From contig JBDREF010000205.1 of assembly GCA_043820045.1 (NCBI GenBank), forward strand, positions 1-14,029: 14,029 nt of DNA, read 5' to 3'. Source of the stretch: JBDREF01 sp043820045 (GTDB lineage: Bacteria > Planctomycetota > Phycisphaerae > Sedimentisphaerales > Anaerobacaceae). Positions 6,823 through 14,029 of the stretch are shown piece by piece; position 1 is the first letter of the stretch; the number at the start of each line of letters is the position of its first letter. The notes under the pieces were generated by a model. The model saw only the letters and a program-made list of their open reading frames with translations. It made no database searches and was not told where the DNA came from. The translations under genes and the position numbers were made by a program.

Positions 6823-8595
6823 TTAGAACTGACTAATGAAGTTGTCTAAAAGCTTCTTTGTTGTTTGCCAACATATCCGCAAATCCGTCAGCAGCGACAG
6901 ATTCCTGACATACTCGACGTCGTAATATATCCACTCCTGGAAATCTCTCATCGGTTGACGAGTTCTGTAGAGCTGCCAGAGTCCCGTGATCCCCGGTCGA
7001 ACCGACAGCCTGGCGTCACGCCAGAACGGGCACAGAGTATTCTCCGCCACGGGAGAAGGTCTTGGTCCGACAACGCTCATTTGACCGAAAAGAACGTTGA
7101 AAAACTGAGGTATTTCGTCGATGTATGTTTCTCGCAAGAATCTGCCGACTGTACTGATTCGCGGGTCGTCCTCCATCTTAAACTGCGGGCCGTCGACATG
7201 ACTGACGATTCGCAGCTTCTCCTGTATCGCGTGAGCCCCGGTGATCATCGTCCTGAATTTGAGACAGTCGAACTCGTTTCCGTGCAAGCCCTGACGCTTA
7301 TCCCGGTAGAACACGGGCCCGGGGGAAGTCAACTTTATTGCAAACGCTACGAACGGCATCAGAGGAGCAAAAAGAATCAGCACTATCATCGCAACGAGAC
7401 AATCGGTGATCCGCTTGAGGCATCTCGCATAAGAGAACACCGGCCAACGGCGGAAGGAACCGTGCCCGCGGCGCCACTGATTCAGGTCGTATCTTGGACA
7501 GGCAACCCGCCCGCGATCGTCATTCTCAGGCCTCGCAAAACGCTTCCAATCATGTTGCATGTCTCTTACAATACAGTTCTGCAGAAATTGATTCGTCGGC
7601 ACGCGCACTCCCGAGGCAATAATTGATGAGTGTATTATGGCTCCCGGCTCGACTTTGACGTTATCGCCAATAATGACCGGACCAACAATGGTAGCATTCG
7701 CGCCGATGCTGACGTTCTTTCCCAAGAGCACTCTGCCAATAATCCTTGAATTACCAGCTATGGTATCTGAACCTCGGAGTTTGTGCTCGGAGTACGGGCT
7801 GTCCGACAGTATCATTCTACAAAAGCTGAGCAATCCATCTTCAGTTTCCAGATCCAGCATTGCGCCGCCGATATTGATTGCCCGCAACGTCAACGCTTTC
7901 GACCGGCAGATTTCAACAAATGCGGAAAAGGACAGAGGCAAATCGCCATCAGCCAGGACCTGCCCCAGAACACTGCTGCTGATGAAAAGATGATCAGGCC
8001 AATCTGCAGGTATAAAACCAAATTCAGCCGAGTCCGAATACACTCGGCGGAAACCTGCTACCTTGCCCTCGGTTGTCAGTCGTACTCTTTCTCGTTCACC
8101 CAACAAATCAGATTCGATATTGACCGCCACCACATCCGCCCTGGTGCCGGCCAACACTTTTTCAAGCAACCGGGTATCGAGCCTGGCAGCGAATCGTCCA
8201 TTGGAAACGACAAGCCACGAGTTCCGTAATTCGTCTCGTTCGCTCCTGCTCGGCAACTCTGCGCCGACGGGCACATTCTCCCCGTACAGTATTAGCTTTG
8301 CTCCGGCACTGAAACCAGAGCGTCTCCGTGTTTCATCTTGATGCTCTATCCTGTCGGGTTCGATCCCCCATTCTTTCGGAATGGCAAAGAGTATCCGGTT
8401 CCCGGCCCGCCTGCCGGAGAAGCGCCGAGCAGAAGCCCTCTCGCCGTCCTGATGGAAACAACCGCTTAATCCGTCAAGAACGACGCGGCGGACAGGTTCA
8501 TCGGACATCGCAAACTGCAGCAAACTTGATGCGCCGCCGTCTGCGCAGTTCTTGTGCATAAGAATAAGATTCATGAATGAGTGTGCATTAAACAT
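6823..8595 (-). CDS. Degenerate nucleotidyltransferase + beta-helix fused to bacterial sugar transferase (phosphoglycosyl transferase)
   Basis: This 590-residue fusion has two parts. The C-terminal 200 residues are a full monotopic phosphoglycosyl transferase. It has a hydrophobic re-entrant helix at 398-421, SPGPVFY at 424-430, KFRTM at 446-450, GRFLRET at 484-490, the Asp-Glu catalytic pair at 493-494 (IDEIPQF), GPRP at 510-513 and RPGITGLW at 533-540. Such enzymes move a sugar phosphate from a nucleotide sugar to undecaprenyl phosphate, the first step of exopolysaccharide synthesis. In place of the usual four-helix WbaP/WcaJ-type N-terminus there is a soluble region. Residues about 125-260 resemble the second half of a sugar-phosphate nucleotidyltransferase, without the GGxGTR loop. 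Hexapeptide beta-helix repeats follow at 284-345 (IIGRVLLGKNVSIGAN, VIIGDNVKVEPGAI). The ATG at 8593-8595 has no visible Shine-Dalgarno; Met8 or Met30 are alternatives. It lies 62 bases after the kinase gene. Confidence 0.9.
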   Translation of the reverse strand: MFNAHSFMNLILMHKNCADGGASSLLQFAMSDEPVRRVVLDGLSGCFHQDGERASARRFSGRRAGNRILFAIPKEWGIEPDRIEHQDETRRRSGFSAGAKLILYGENVPVGAELPSRSERDELRNSWLVVSNGRFAARLDTRLLEKVLAGTRADVVAVNIESDLLGERERVRLTTEGKVAGFRRVYSDSAEFGFIPADWPDHLFISSSVLGQVLADGDLPLSFSAFVEICRSKALTLRAINIGGAMLDLETEDGLLSFCRMILSDSPYSEHKLRGSDTIAGNSRIIGRVLLGKNVSIGANATIVGPVIIGDNVKVEPGAIIHSSIIASGVRVPTNQFLQNCIVRDMQHDWKRFARPENDDRGRVACPRYDLNQWRRGHGSFRRWPVFSYARCLKRITDCLVAMIVLILFAPLMPFVAFAIKLTSPGPVFYRDKRQGLHGNEFDCLKFRTMITGAHAIQEKLRIVSHVDGPQFKMEDDPRISTVGRFLRETYIDEIPQFFNVLFGQMSVVGPRPSPVAENTLCPFWRDARLSVRPGITGLWQLYRTRQPMRDFQEWIYYDVEYVRNLSLLTDLRICWQTTKKLLDNFISQF

Positions 8596-8614
8596 TTGTG
8601 AATTCGCTAAAATC

Positions 8615-8630
8615 AGCCGTACCCCCGGCT
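8615..8630 (-). terminator. Hairpin followed by a short U-run between the kinase and sugar transferase genes
   Basis: AGCCG and CGGCT arms (5 bp) enclose a 6-base loop and are followed on the minus strand by GATTTTAG. The element fills the 62-base gap in front of a gene lacking a clear ribosome binding site. It is weak as a full terminator, but partial attenuation or an mRNA processing site would fit. Confidence 0.3.
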
Positions 8631-8657
8631 CTACCGCTGAAGGAAGTAGTAGTGAAC

Positions 8658-11009
8658 TCAGGAAGATACCTCTTGGGAATTACCCTCGTCCAGCCCGGTC
8701 TCACCGGCCACTTCCGATGCATCGGCGGTGTCCGAGCCTTCTTCCATCGAGAACATCAGTTTCCTCCTGTGCTGCCTGGCACTTTCCCTTGATTGTGCAC
8801 TTTGGGTGTAGTACCCTTGCCCGTGGCGGTAGTATCCGTGTCCCGCCTGAACACTGCTCAGAACAGTGCCCAGTACCCTGGCACCTGACTGCGCCAGCCG
8901 TTCTTTTGCTTCCTTGAGATCCGGCGTGGTGGTGTGTCCGGCGAAGCTCACCAGAATGACCCCATCGCCCATCTTGGCCCAGAAGCACGCATCGGGAAAA
9001 CCCAGCGCCGGAGGAGTGTCAATAATGACGTGGTCGTACTTCTTACTGATCGCGTTGATGCGTCGAGCAGTGGTTGGCATGGCCAATAACTCATAGGCAT
9101 CAGTCGTGTTGTTGAAATCAGCCGCAAGTACGTCCAGTCCGGTAGAGGCCATGGAGTAAACCGCCAGTTCAAACTTGACCCCGCAGATCACGTCCTGCAG
9201 GCCCCTCGAACCCTTCGGAAGATTCAACAATCGCGCAACATCGGGTTTTCTCAAATCGCCGTCTATGAGCAGGACCCTTTCTCCCGACTCTGCCATGCTC
9301 GTCGCCAGATTGACGGCAAAAGTGGTTTTACCCTCCTTCATCCCCGGACTTGTAACAATCAGTTTCCTCGGGATTCCTTTCTCGCCAATCAGCCCCAGGT
9401 TGGCGCGAATAGTCTGATAGTCGCCGACTATCTGTTCGGGAAGAAGAGCCGGTTTGACAGTGTCCAGACTGGTAGTGGTCCCAATTATTCTTATGCCGAT
9501 TCTTTTGGTCACGTCAGCGGGCGTACGCAGGCTCTGATCGGCCTTATCCCGCAGATATGCCAGGCCCATGCCGCAGACAAGCGAGCCGAATATCAGGGCT
9601 GCCGAAAGTTTGACCCTCCTGTCGTTGATAGCAGCGATGTCAGCGTTGTAGTACACAGAGATCCTTGCCGGACGCTTGCGCTGCAGTTCCAGATCCTGGA
9701 TGCGACTGAGCACAATGCCATACCTTTCTTTGGTAGAATCCAGGTTCTCCTGCAACTCTTGAATAGTAAGTTGCTTTCGGCCGACGTCGATGGTCTGCGT
9801 ATCCTGTTGAGACAGTGTTTCCCCAAGGCGTCTTTCATACTCCATGGTCTGTTCCAGCTCACTGCGTACGCTCACAAGCTGTTTGCGGCCAGCCTCCGCA
9901 GCTTCCTTGGCCACAAGGTCATCAAAGGCATTACTGGCCTCCAGCCTTCGCTCTTCCAGATGTCTCTTCAGTGTTTCCAACAACTCGGTCCTGCGCCTAA
10001 CTTCCGGATTTGTGGTAGAGAGCGTCTGCTGGGCAACTATGAGTTCCTGCTCCAATTGCGTTATATTGCCCGTAAATGCGACTACCGCCGGGTCTTCATT
10101 TATATAGCTCTGTCTCATTCTCAACAGTTCCTCGGGCGCGATAGCCTGTGTTTTCGTCCGTTCAAGCAACTGGACCTGGGCTTCGAGTTTGATTCGTTGG
10201 GCCTCCACGCCCGTGAGTGTACTCAGCAAATTCGCAACGCGGTTCATCATCATCTCCTGCCGGCCTTCCAGAGCAACAGTCCCGAACTCTTGTCCCAACT
10301 GATAGATCAGTTGGCGATCGTTATCAATTCTATCTCGAAGAACATCGCGCTCGGCTTCCAACAGAGCCAACTGCCTGTTCTCACCTTCATCGCTGCTGAC
10401 CACGGCAATGTCCATGTAGGCCCTGATAAATGCATCCACAATCTGCTTGGCCTCCTCCGGATACGGGCTTTCCATATTGACTTTGATAAGTTCCTTGTTC
10501 CGGTCGGTGGCAATGACGATTGCCTTTTCATCCACTATGGCCTGCTTTAACCTTGCTGCCGGCTCCGGCCTTGTCTTCGTACCGCTCAACTTCTGCTCCA
10601 GTCTGTTTATGAGACTATTCTCGCGTTCAAAGAAGACCATGTTCCTGCCCACGAACTTGTCCGCCACTCTCTGAATAACCGAGCTGCTCGAGATCTTTTC
10701 CGCCTCGGTATTAACAAACCTTTCATAGTCGGATATATCTCCCGGGTCCTGTAAGCCCGTTATAATGTCTTGCTGGATTGGTGCGACTCTTATCGCTCCG
10801 GTCACGTCGTAAGTCGGCTTCAGGAAAAGCCATATAGCAGGCATTCCAGCTCCACACATCAGGAGGAATATCAGTATGACAATGTACCAGCGGCGAAGTA
10901 TGCCGCCGACCAAATCGGGCGCCGCTTCGCTATCGAACGGCGGCGGAACTTGAAGACCGACAACTTCCTGTCCTGCTGCCCTGTCGTGATATTTCTCTAA
11001 TTCGTTCAT
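8658..11009 (-). CDS. Wzz-type chain-length determinant fused to BY-kinase (Wzc-like polysaccharide co-polymerase)
   Basis: The product has 783 residues. Residues 40-63 are the first membrane helix, at the start of the Wzz domain. About 95-450 is the periplasmic part with long coiled-coil helices (roughly 205-450). The second helix is at 468-486. The cytoplasmic tyrosine autokinase follows, with Walker A at 555-563 (PGMKEGKTT), Walker A' at 579-585 (VLLIDGD) and Walker B at 661-667 (VIIDTPP). The Tyr cluster that becomes phosphorylated in this family is reduced to Y726, Y727, Y733 and Y734. It is followed by an unusual acidic tail of about 50 residues. Such proteins set polymer length and drive export through a Wza-like channel by cycles of oligomerisation and autophosphorylation. 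The start is well fixed by AAGGAG 8 bases before the ATG. It lies in the operon between the exosortase and sugar transferase fusions. Confidence 0.95.
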   Translation of the reverse strand: MNELEKYHDRAAGQEVVGLQVPPPFDSEAAPDLVGGILRRWYIVILIFLLMCGAGMPAIWLFLKPTYDVTGAIRVAPIQQDIITGLQDPGDISDYERFVNTEAEKISSSSVIQRVADKFVGRNMVFFERENSLINRLEQKLSGTKTRPEPAARLKQAIVDEKAIVIATDRNKELIKVNMESPYPEEAKQIVDAFIRAYMDIAVVSSDEGENRQLALLEAERDVLRDRIDNDRQLIYQLGQEFGTVALEGRQEMMMNRVANLLSTLTGVEAQRIKLEAQVQLLERTKTQAIAPEELLRMRQSYINEDPAVVAFTGNITQLEQELIVAQQTLSTTNPEVRRRTELLETLKRHLEERRLEASNAFDDLVAKEAAEAGRKQLVSVRSELEQTMEYERRLGETLSQQDTQTIDVGRKQLTIQELQENLDSTKERYGIVLSRIQDLELQRKRPARISVYYNADIAAINDRRVKLSAALIFGSLVCGMGLAYLRDKADQSLRTPADVTKRIGIRIIGTTTSLDTVKPALLPEQIVGDYQTIRANLGLIGEKGIPRKLIVTSPGMKEGKTTFAVNLATSMAESGERVLLIDGDLRKPDVARLLNLPKGSRGLQDVICGVKFELAVYSMASTGLDVLAADFNNTTDAYELLAMPTTARRINAISKKYDHVIIDTPPALGFPDACFWAKMGDGVILVSFAGHTTTPDLKEAKERLAQSGARVLGTVLSSVQAGHGYYRHGQGYYTQSAQSRESARQHRRKLMFSMEEGSDTADASEVAGETGLDEGNSQEVSS

Positions 11010-11017
11010 TTTCGTTA

Positions 11018-11023
11018 CTCCTT
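11018..11023 (-). promoter_or_regulatory. Shine-Dalgarno of the Wzz/BY-kinase gene
   Basis: AAGGAG ends 8 bases before the ATG at 11007-11009. It is among the best-formed sites in the window and fixes the start. The 97-base gap around it shows no convincing promoter. Confidence 0.65.
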
Positions 11024-11106
11024 GGATTATGGTTTGTGATACGGCTCAAAGCTAAAATTCCATCCTGCAATCTCCCGCAGAATCGTTTGCCACGGACAAT
11101 TTCACA

Positions 11107-13107
11107 TCATCCCCTTCGCACGACTATTATTGCTTCTTCCGGGTCCGGAAGCGTAGTGAGCTTTGTCAAGAGCCATAGCTCGCCGACTACGGCCGCAAGA
11201 GCCAGAGGCATCATTGCGTATCCGCCAAAGTCATGGAATATCTTCTCCCAATGCTCGCCCTCAAGCACAGTGAACAATACCGCCGTAGTTGCCAATCGCA
11301 CGGTGTTGCACAGCAGAGCGATAGGCAGACTTGAAATCAGAATAATCAGCTTTTCCCACCACGCTCTTTTCACCAACAGGGCCACCAGGCCGCTAATCAC
11401 AAAGAACGCGGTGATCATTCTCAAGCCGTTGCACGCTTCGGCCACGGCCACGCTTGCATCGCCGATATGGATGATATTGCCCTCACGCATGATCTCATAA
11501 CCGATCGTTTCGAGACAGAAGACAGCAGACGAAGTAGCATAGCGCTGCAGGTGCAGCCCAATGTAATATTGGACGATATTAGGCCAGGGCAGCATTAGAC
11601 ACAGGAATAACAATATTGAGAATACCTTTCGGAAAACCTGCCAGCCAAACAACAGCAATACCATCGCTGCAACACTCATAACAATGGACAACCGTTCGGC
11701 AGAACTATACATAAGGAAGAGCCCGAGGATCCGGACCGTGTGGGCCACGGCGAAAGCAACCAGTCCCCATAGAGACGGTCTGATAGAGCACTTGGCAATA
11801 TCGTGCCTCCTCGACCACAAGACATAGACGGCCAGAAATGGAACCAGAAGGCCGGATGAGTATTCGTCGCTTTTTTGCCACAGATCCCAAAGGTCCGCCA
11901 GGCCGGCCCGGTAGTTCCAGATGAACGTGATTGAGACAAGGCCGGCGGCAAGAAACGTCGGGATTCTCCTCCTCTCGGAACGAACCCGGCTCGGCAGTTT
12001 GTTCCAAATCTTGTCAATCTGCGGCTGCAGCTTGTCTGCGCTGCGGTTTGCGGCTGCTGCAACACAATCAACCGAGCGATTAAATATCCCCCTCGACTTG
12101 CAGGCTATGGATTCTTCTTCCACCACGACGCCATCGGCGACCGACGCACGGCAGTCCACCACACACCGCTGGACCCTGCAATTAGAACCCACGTGCGCAC
12201 CGTCCCAAAGCACGCTATTTGTCACGACGCTGTCTCTACCTACTGTGACATTGCGCCCGATTATGGTCGGACCGAGAATGACGGCGCCGCTTGAGACAGT
12301 GGAGCCACCCATAACGGCAACCGATCCGCAAACCCTTGCTTCGGGGTCAACCTTGGCGTCCGCCGCCACCCACACATTTTGCGCATCGACACCTCCACGG
12401 CGATCCAACTCCCTGCTCAGCTTTGCTGCGGTCTCAAGATAATTGGCGACGGCATACAGGTATCCATGCCGGTCGCGAAAATTTCCGGCGTGCTTCGGCA
12501 ATGTTGCCGCATGAACTGTTCTTCTGCCAAGGAGCATTTCAGGAATCAGTCCTTCCTTGATGTCAAAATATCCGGCCTCCGGTATATGTTCCAGCAGGTC
12601 GGTATCACACACATATATCCCGGACGCCTGACCTGCATTCCTGCCGTTCCCGCAGCAAGGATTCAACATGACGGTCAGATCGGACTCACCTTCGCGGTGT
12701 GCACTTATCAGCACGTCGATGTCAGGAGGGCAAACGACACTGGCAGGAAATATCATAAGTAATGTGTCCCTTGTGTCGCCTGCGGCCAGGCGGATGCACC
12801 CTGCCGTACCAACGGGCAACGAGTCATCCAGGAACTCCAGCTCCAAACGATCATCCGTATGAATGTATTGGCCCAGCAGCGAACCTTCGCCGGTAGAACA
12901 GACGACTGCCTGTCTTACTCCCTGGTCGGCCAAATGGGACAACAGACGCTCCATGACCGGTTTTCCCGCTACCGGCCACAGAGCCGTCGGCAAATGTGAC
13001 GCCAGCGGACACCGGCCGAAGTCACGAGGCCCAACAAGTATGATGGCCTTAATGCTCTGTTTTTCGATGGATTCTTTACAGCTCATATTATTGCATGGGC
13101 CTGCCAT
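11107..13107 (-). CDS. Degenerate nucleotidyltransferase + left-handed beta-helix + exosortase fusion
   Basis: One uninterrupted frame encodes three parts (numbered from the ATG at 13105-13107). About 19-235 resembles a sugar-1-phosphate nucleotidyltransferase: IKAIILVG, PVAGKPVMERLLSHL, VGTAGCIRLA and FDIKEGLIPEML. The GGxGTR nucleotide loop is replaced by GPRDFGR, and the metal-binding NGD/NAD region by FPASVV. About 244-333 holds hexapeptide beta-helix repeats (VILGPTIIGRNVTVGRDSVV). About 383-650 is a multi-pass exosortase with the transpeptidase-type active site: Cys559 in EACNGLRM, Arg604 in NTVRL and His625 in FHDFGG. Exosortases cleave PEP-CTERM signals at the membrane and normally stand alone at around 300 residues. 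The start is uncertain: TTG at 13122 (GAGG 4 bases upstream, overlapping the acyltransferase stop), ATG at 13107 or ATG at 13086. It directly follows the acyltransferase and precedes the BY-kinase by 97 bases. Confidence 0.92.
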   Translation of the reverse strand: MAGPCNNMSCKESIEKQSIKAIILVGPRDFGRCPLASHLPTALWPVAGKPVMERLLSHLADQGVRQAVVCSTGEGSLLGQYIHTDDRLELEFLDDSLPVGTAGCIRLAAGDTRDTLLMIFPASVVCPPDIDVLISAHREGESDLTVMLNPCCGNGRNAGQASGIYVCDTDLLEHIPEAGYFDIKEGLIPEMLLGRRTVHAATLPKHAGNFRDRHGYLYAVANYLETAAKLSRELDRRGGVDAQNVWVAADAKVDPEARVCGSVAVMGGSTVSSGAVILGPTIIGRNVTVGRDSVVTNSVLWDGAHVGSNCRVQRCVVDCRASVADGVVVEEESIACKSRGIFNRSVDCVAAAANRSADKLQPQIDKIWNKLPSRVRSERRRIPTFLAAGLVSITFIWNYRAGLADLWDLWQKSDEYSSGLLVPFLAVYVLWSRRHDIAKCSIRPSLWGLVAFAVAHTVRILGLFLMYSSAERLSIVMSVAAMVLLLFGWQVFRKVFSILLFLCLMLPWPNIVQYYIGLHLQRYATSSAVFCLETIGYEIMREGNIIHIGDASVAVAEACNGLRMITAFFVISGLVALLVKRAWWEKLIILISSLPIALLCNTVRLATTAVLFTVLEGEHWEKIFHDFGGYAMMPLALAAVVGELWLLTKLTTLPDPEEAIIVVRRG

Positions 13108-13114
13108 CGCCCGG

Positions 13115-14029
13115 CTACACAAACTGCCTCAAAGGCGTCTTCTGCAGGATCAGAGTCGTTGCCGAAGATATCAGAAATATGACAAAGACCATTAACAGCG
13201 GATCGACCGCCCTAATTCCAGCAGCATACAACACGGACCCTACAAGCGGGTGAACCAGATAAATGCCGTAGGCCAATGATGAGAATTTCAGCAACTGTGC
13301 GCCGGACCGCCCCGTGCTCATGAATGCAATGCACACGAGCACGATGGCTATGGCGTACTGGACAACCAGATAAGTATAGCCCAGCCGGAAAAGCAGCAGA
13401 CACACACCTTCGACGGCCAAGATAATCCCGAAGCAGAACTTTTTCTGCAATCCGCCCTTCAATGAATAGCACACGCGTCCGACTGCAAACCCAAGCGGAA
13501 TGCCCGGCAGCCCAAACAACCACTGAGGAACAGGAACAGGTAACTTCGTCGATGACATCGTCAGGGAGCAGAAGAACACACAAAGAACGCCCACGATGGT
13601 GGCGACCAGGACAGTCACCGCCGAGGATACTCGCATGGCACGGCGATGCAGCAGATTAACCACCAAACCGCAGGCAAATGCAAAGGGCAGGTACCACAAA
13701 TGAATCCTGGGACCGACAAGGATGCTGAAGCCGGCGAATGACTCCGAGACATCCGCATCGAACAGTGATTGCTTCAACACTTTACAAACAACATATACTA
13801 TCGACCAGAACAGCCACGGTTTCAACAAACGTCGCGCCTTTTTCCTGGCGAAGGAGGCGAAGTCATCGGGTATGGACTTTCGCGAAGACAGAGCACAGAA
13901 AATCATGATAAACACCGGCAGACCTGCGTATCCAACGCTCCGTCCGAAAGCCCCTTCCGTATGAAACCAGATTATGCCGAAGATCGCCAGGATACGCAGT
14001 CGCTCTACGTTTGCAATCCTGAACTTCTG
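13115..14029 (-). CDS. Acyltransferase family 3 integral membrane protein, 5' end outside the window
   Basis: The frame is open from the stop (13115-13117) through the window edge, so the visible 304 residues are a partial product. A GTG at 13915 is internal, not the start. The first visible residues include NVERLRILAIFGIIWFH, the family hallmark: basic residues, a first membrane helix, then the His (23rd visible residue) thought to act in catalysis. About nine further hydrophobic segments follow, including YGIYLVHP near the C-terminus, another typical motif. These enzymes move acetyl or other acyl groups across the inner membrane onto extracellular polysaccharides. O-acylation of the polymer made by this cluster is the natural inference. 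Its last codons overlap a possible TTG start of the exosortase fusion, and the next ATG is 7 bases past its stop, so the two genes are probably coupled. Confidence 0.9.
   Translation of the reverse strand, partial: QKFRIANVERLRILAIFGIIWFHTEGAFGRSVGYAGLPVFIMIFCALSSRKSIPDDFASFARKKARRLLKPWLFWSIVYVVCKVLKQSLFDADVSESFAGFSILVGPRIHLWYLPFAFACGLVVNLLHRRAMRVSSAVTVLVATIVGVLCVFFCSLTMSSTKLPVPVPQWLFGLPGIPLGFAVGRVCYSLKGGLQKKFCFGIILAVEGVCLLLFRLGYTYLVVQYAIAIVLVCIAFMSTGRSGAQLLKFSSLAYGIYLVHPLVGSVLYAAGIRAVDPLLMVFVIFLISSATTLILQKTPLRQFV

Noticed and set aside
6865..7626. Plus-strand ORF of 253 codons
   Set aside because: It is antisense to the conserved phosphoglycosyl transferase domain and has no recognisable features.
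9759..10550. Long plus-strand ORF of 263 codons
   Set aside because: It is a shadow of the coiled-coil part of the Wzz/BY-kinase gene on the other strand, whose motifs are unambiguous.
11078..11100. Possible sigma-54 promoter before the BY-kinase gene (minus strand TGGCAAACGATTCTGC)
   Set aside because: The GG and GC dinucleotides are 11 bases apart rather than the required 10, and the TTGC element is absent.
11107..13122. Splitting the exosortase fusion into two genes
   Set aside because: No stop codon or frame change separates the parts, and no start with a ribosome site was evident near the exosortase boundary.
13115..13915. Taking the GTG at 13915 as the acyltransferase start
   Set aside because: The frame stays open to 14029, and the upstream residues contain the family's first helix and catalytic His, so the gene starts beyond the window.

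Overview
All confidently coding genes in this window lie on the minus strand and read from right to left. The picture fits a fragment of a Planctomycetota genome, probably Phycisphaerae-like, although that placement is an inference. The grounds are moderate GC content, a short secreted protein ending in a PSP/glycine-rich/RRRR variant of the PEP-CTERM sorting signal, and an exosortase beside exopolysaccharide genes. No rRNA, tRNA, CRISPR array, transposase or phage gene was seen.

Transcription order in the main cluster is as follows. (1) An acyltransferase-3 membrane protein runs off the right edge (13115-14029). (2) A large fusion protein has a degenerate sugar nucleotidyltransferase, a left-handed beta-helix and a complete exosortase with catalytic Cys/Arg/His (11107-13107). 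(3) A Wzz-type chain-length regulator is fused to a BY-kinase (8658-11009). (4) A second fusion has another degenerate nucleotidyltransferase and beta-helix joined to a bacterial sugar transferase, a monotopic phosphoglycosyl transferase (6823-8595). (5) A 1389-residue membrane-anchored TPR protein follows (2632-6801). (6) A small stand-alone LuxR-type HTH protein starts two bases after the TPR stop codon (2279-2629). Gene gaps are -8/+7, 97, 62, 21 and 2 bases, so one operon is likely. Hairpins just past luxR (2164-2210) may end it.

A 576-base non-coding stretch (1703-2278) separates this cluster from a second minus-strand group. That group holds a signal-peptide-bearing protein with an internal PEP-CTERM-like membrane segment (878-1702), a small PEP-CTERM protein (192-776) and a tightly coupled open frame that leaves the left edge (1-181). 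The stretch holds a fair sigma-70-like promoter for the second group and a weak plus-strand ORF of 100 codons.

As a working model, the sugar transferase starts a polymer on undecaprenyl phosphate, the Wzz/BY-kinase controls its length and export, the acyltransferase decorates it, and the exosortase processes PEP-CTERM proteins such as the one encoded at 192-776. The most unusual feature is that the same type of nucleotidyltransferase plus beta-helix module, apparently inactive in both cases, sits at the N-terminus of both the phosphoglycosyl transferase and the exosortase. This suggests a shared regulatory or scaffolding module linking glycan initiation to protein sorting.
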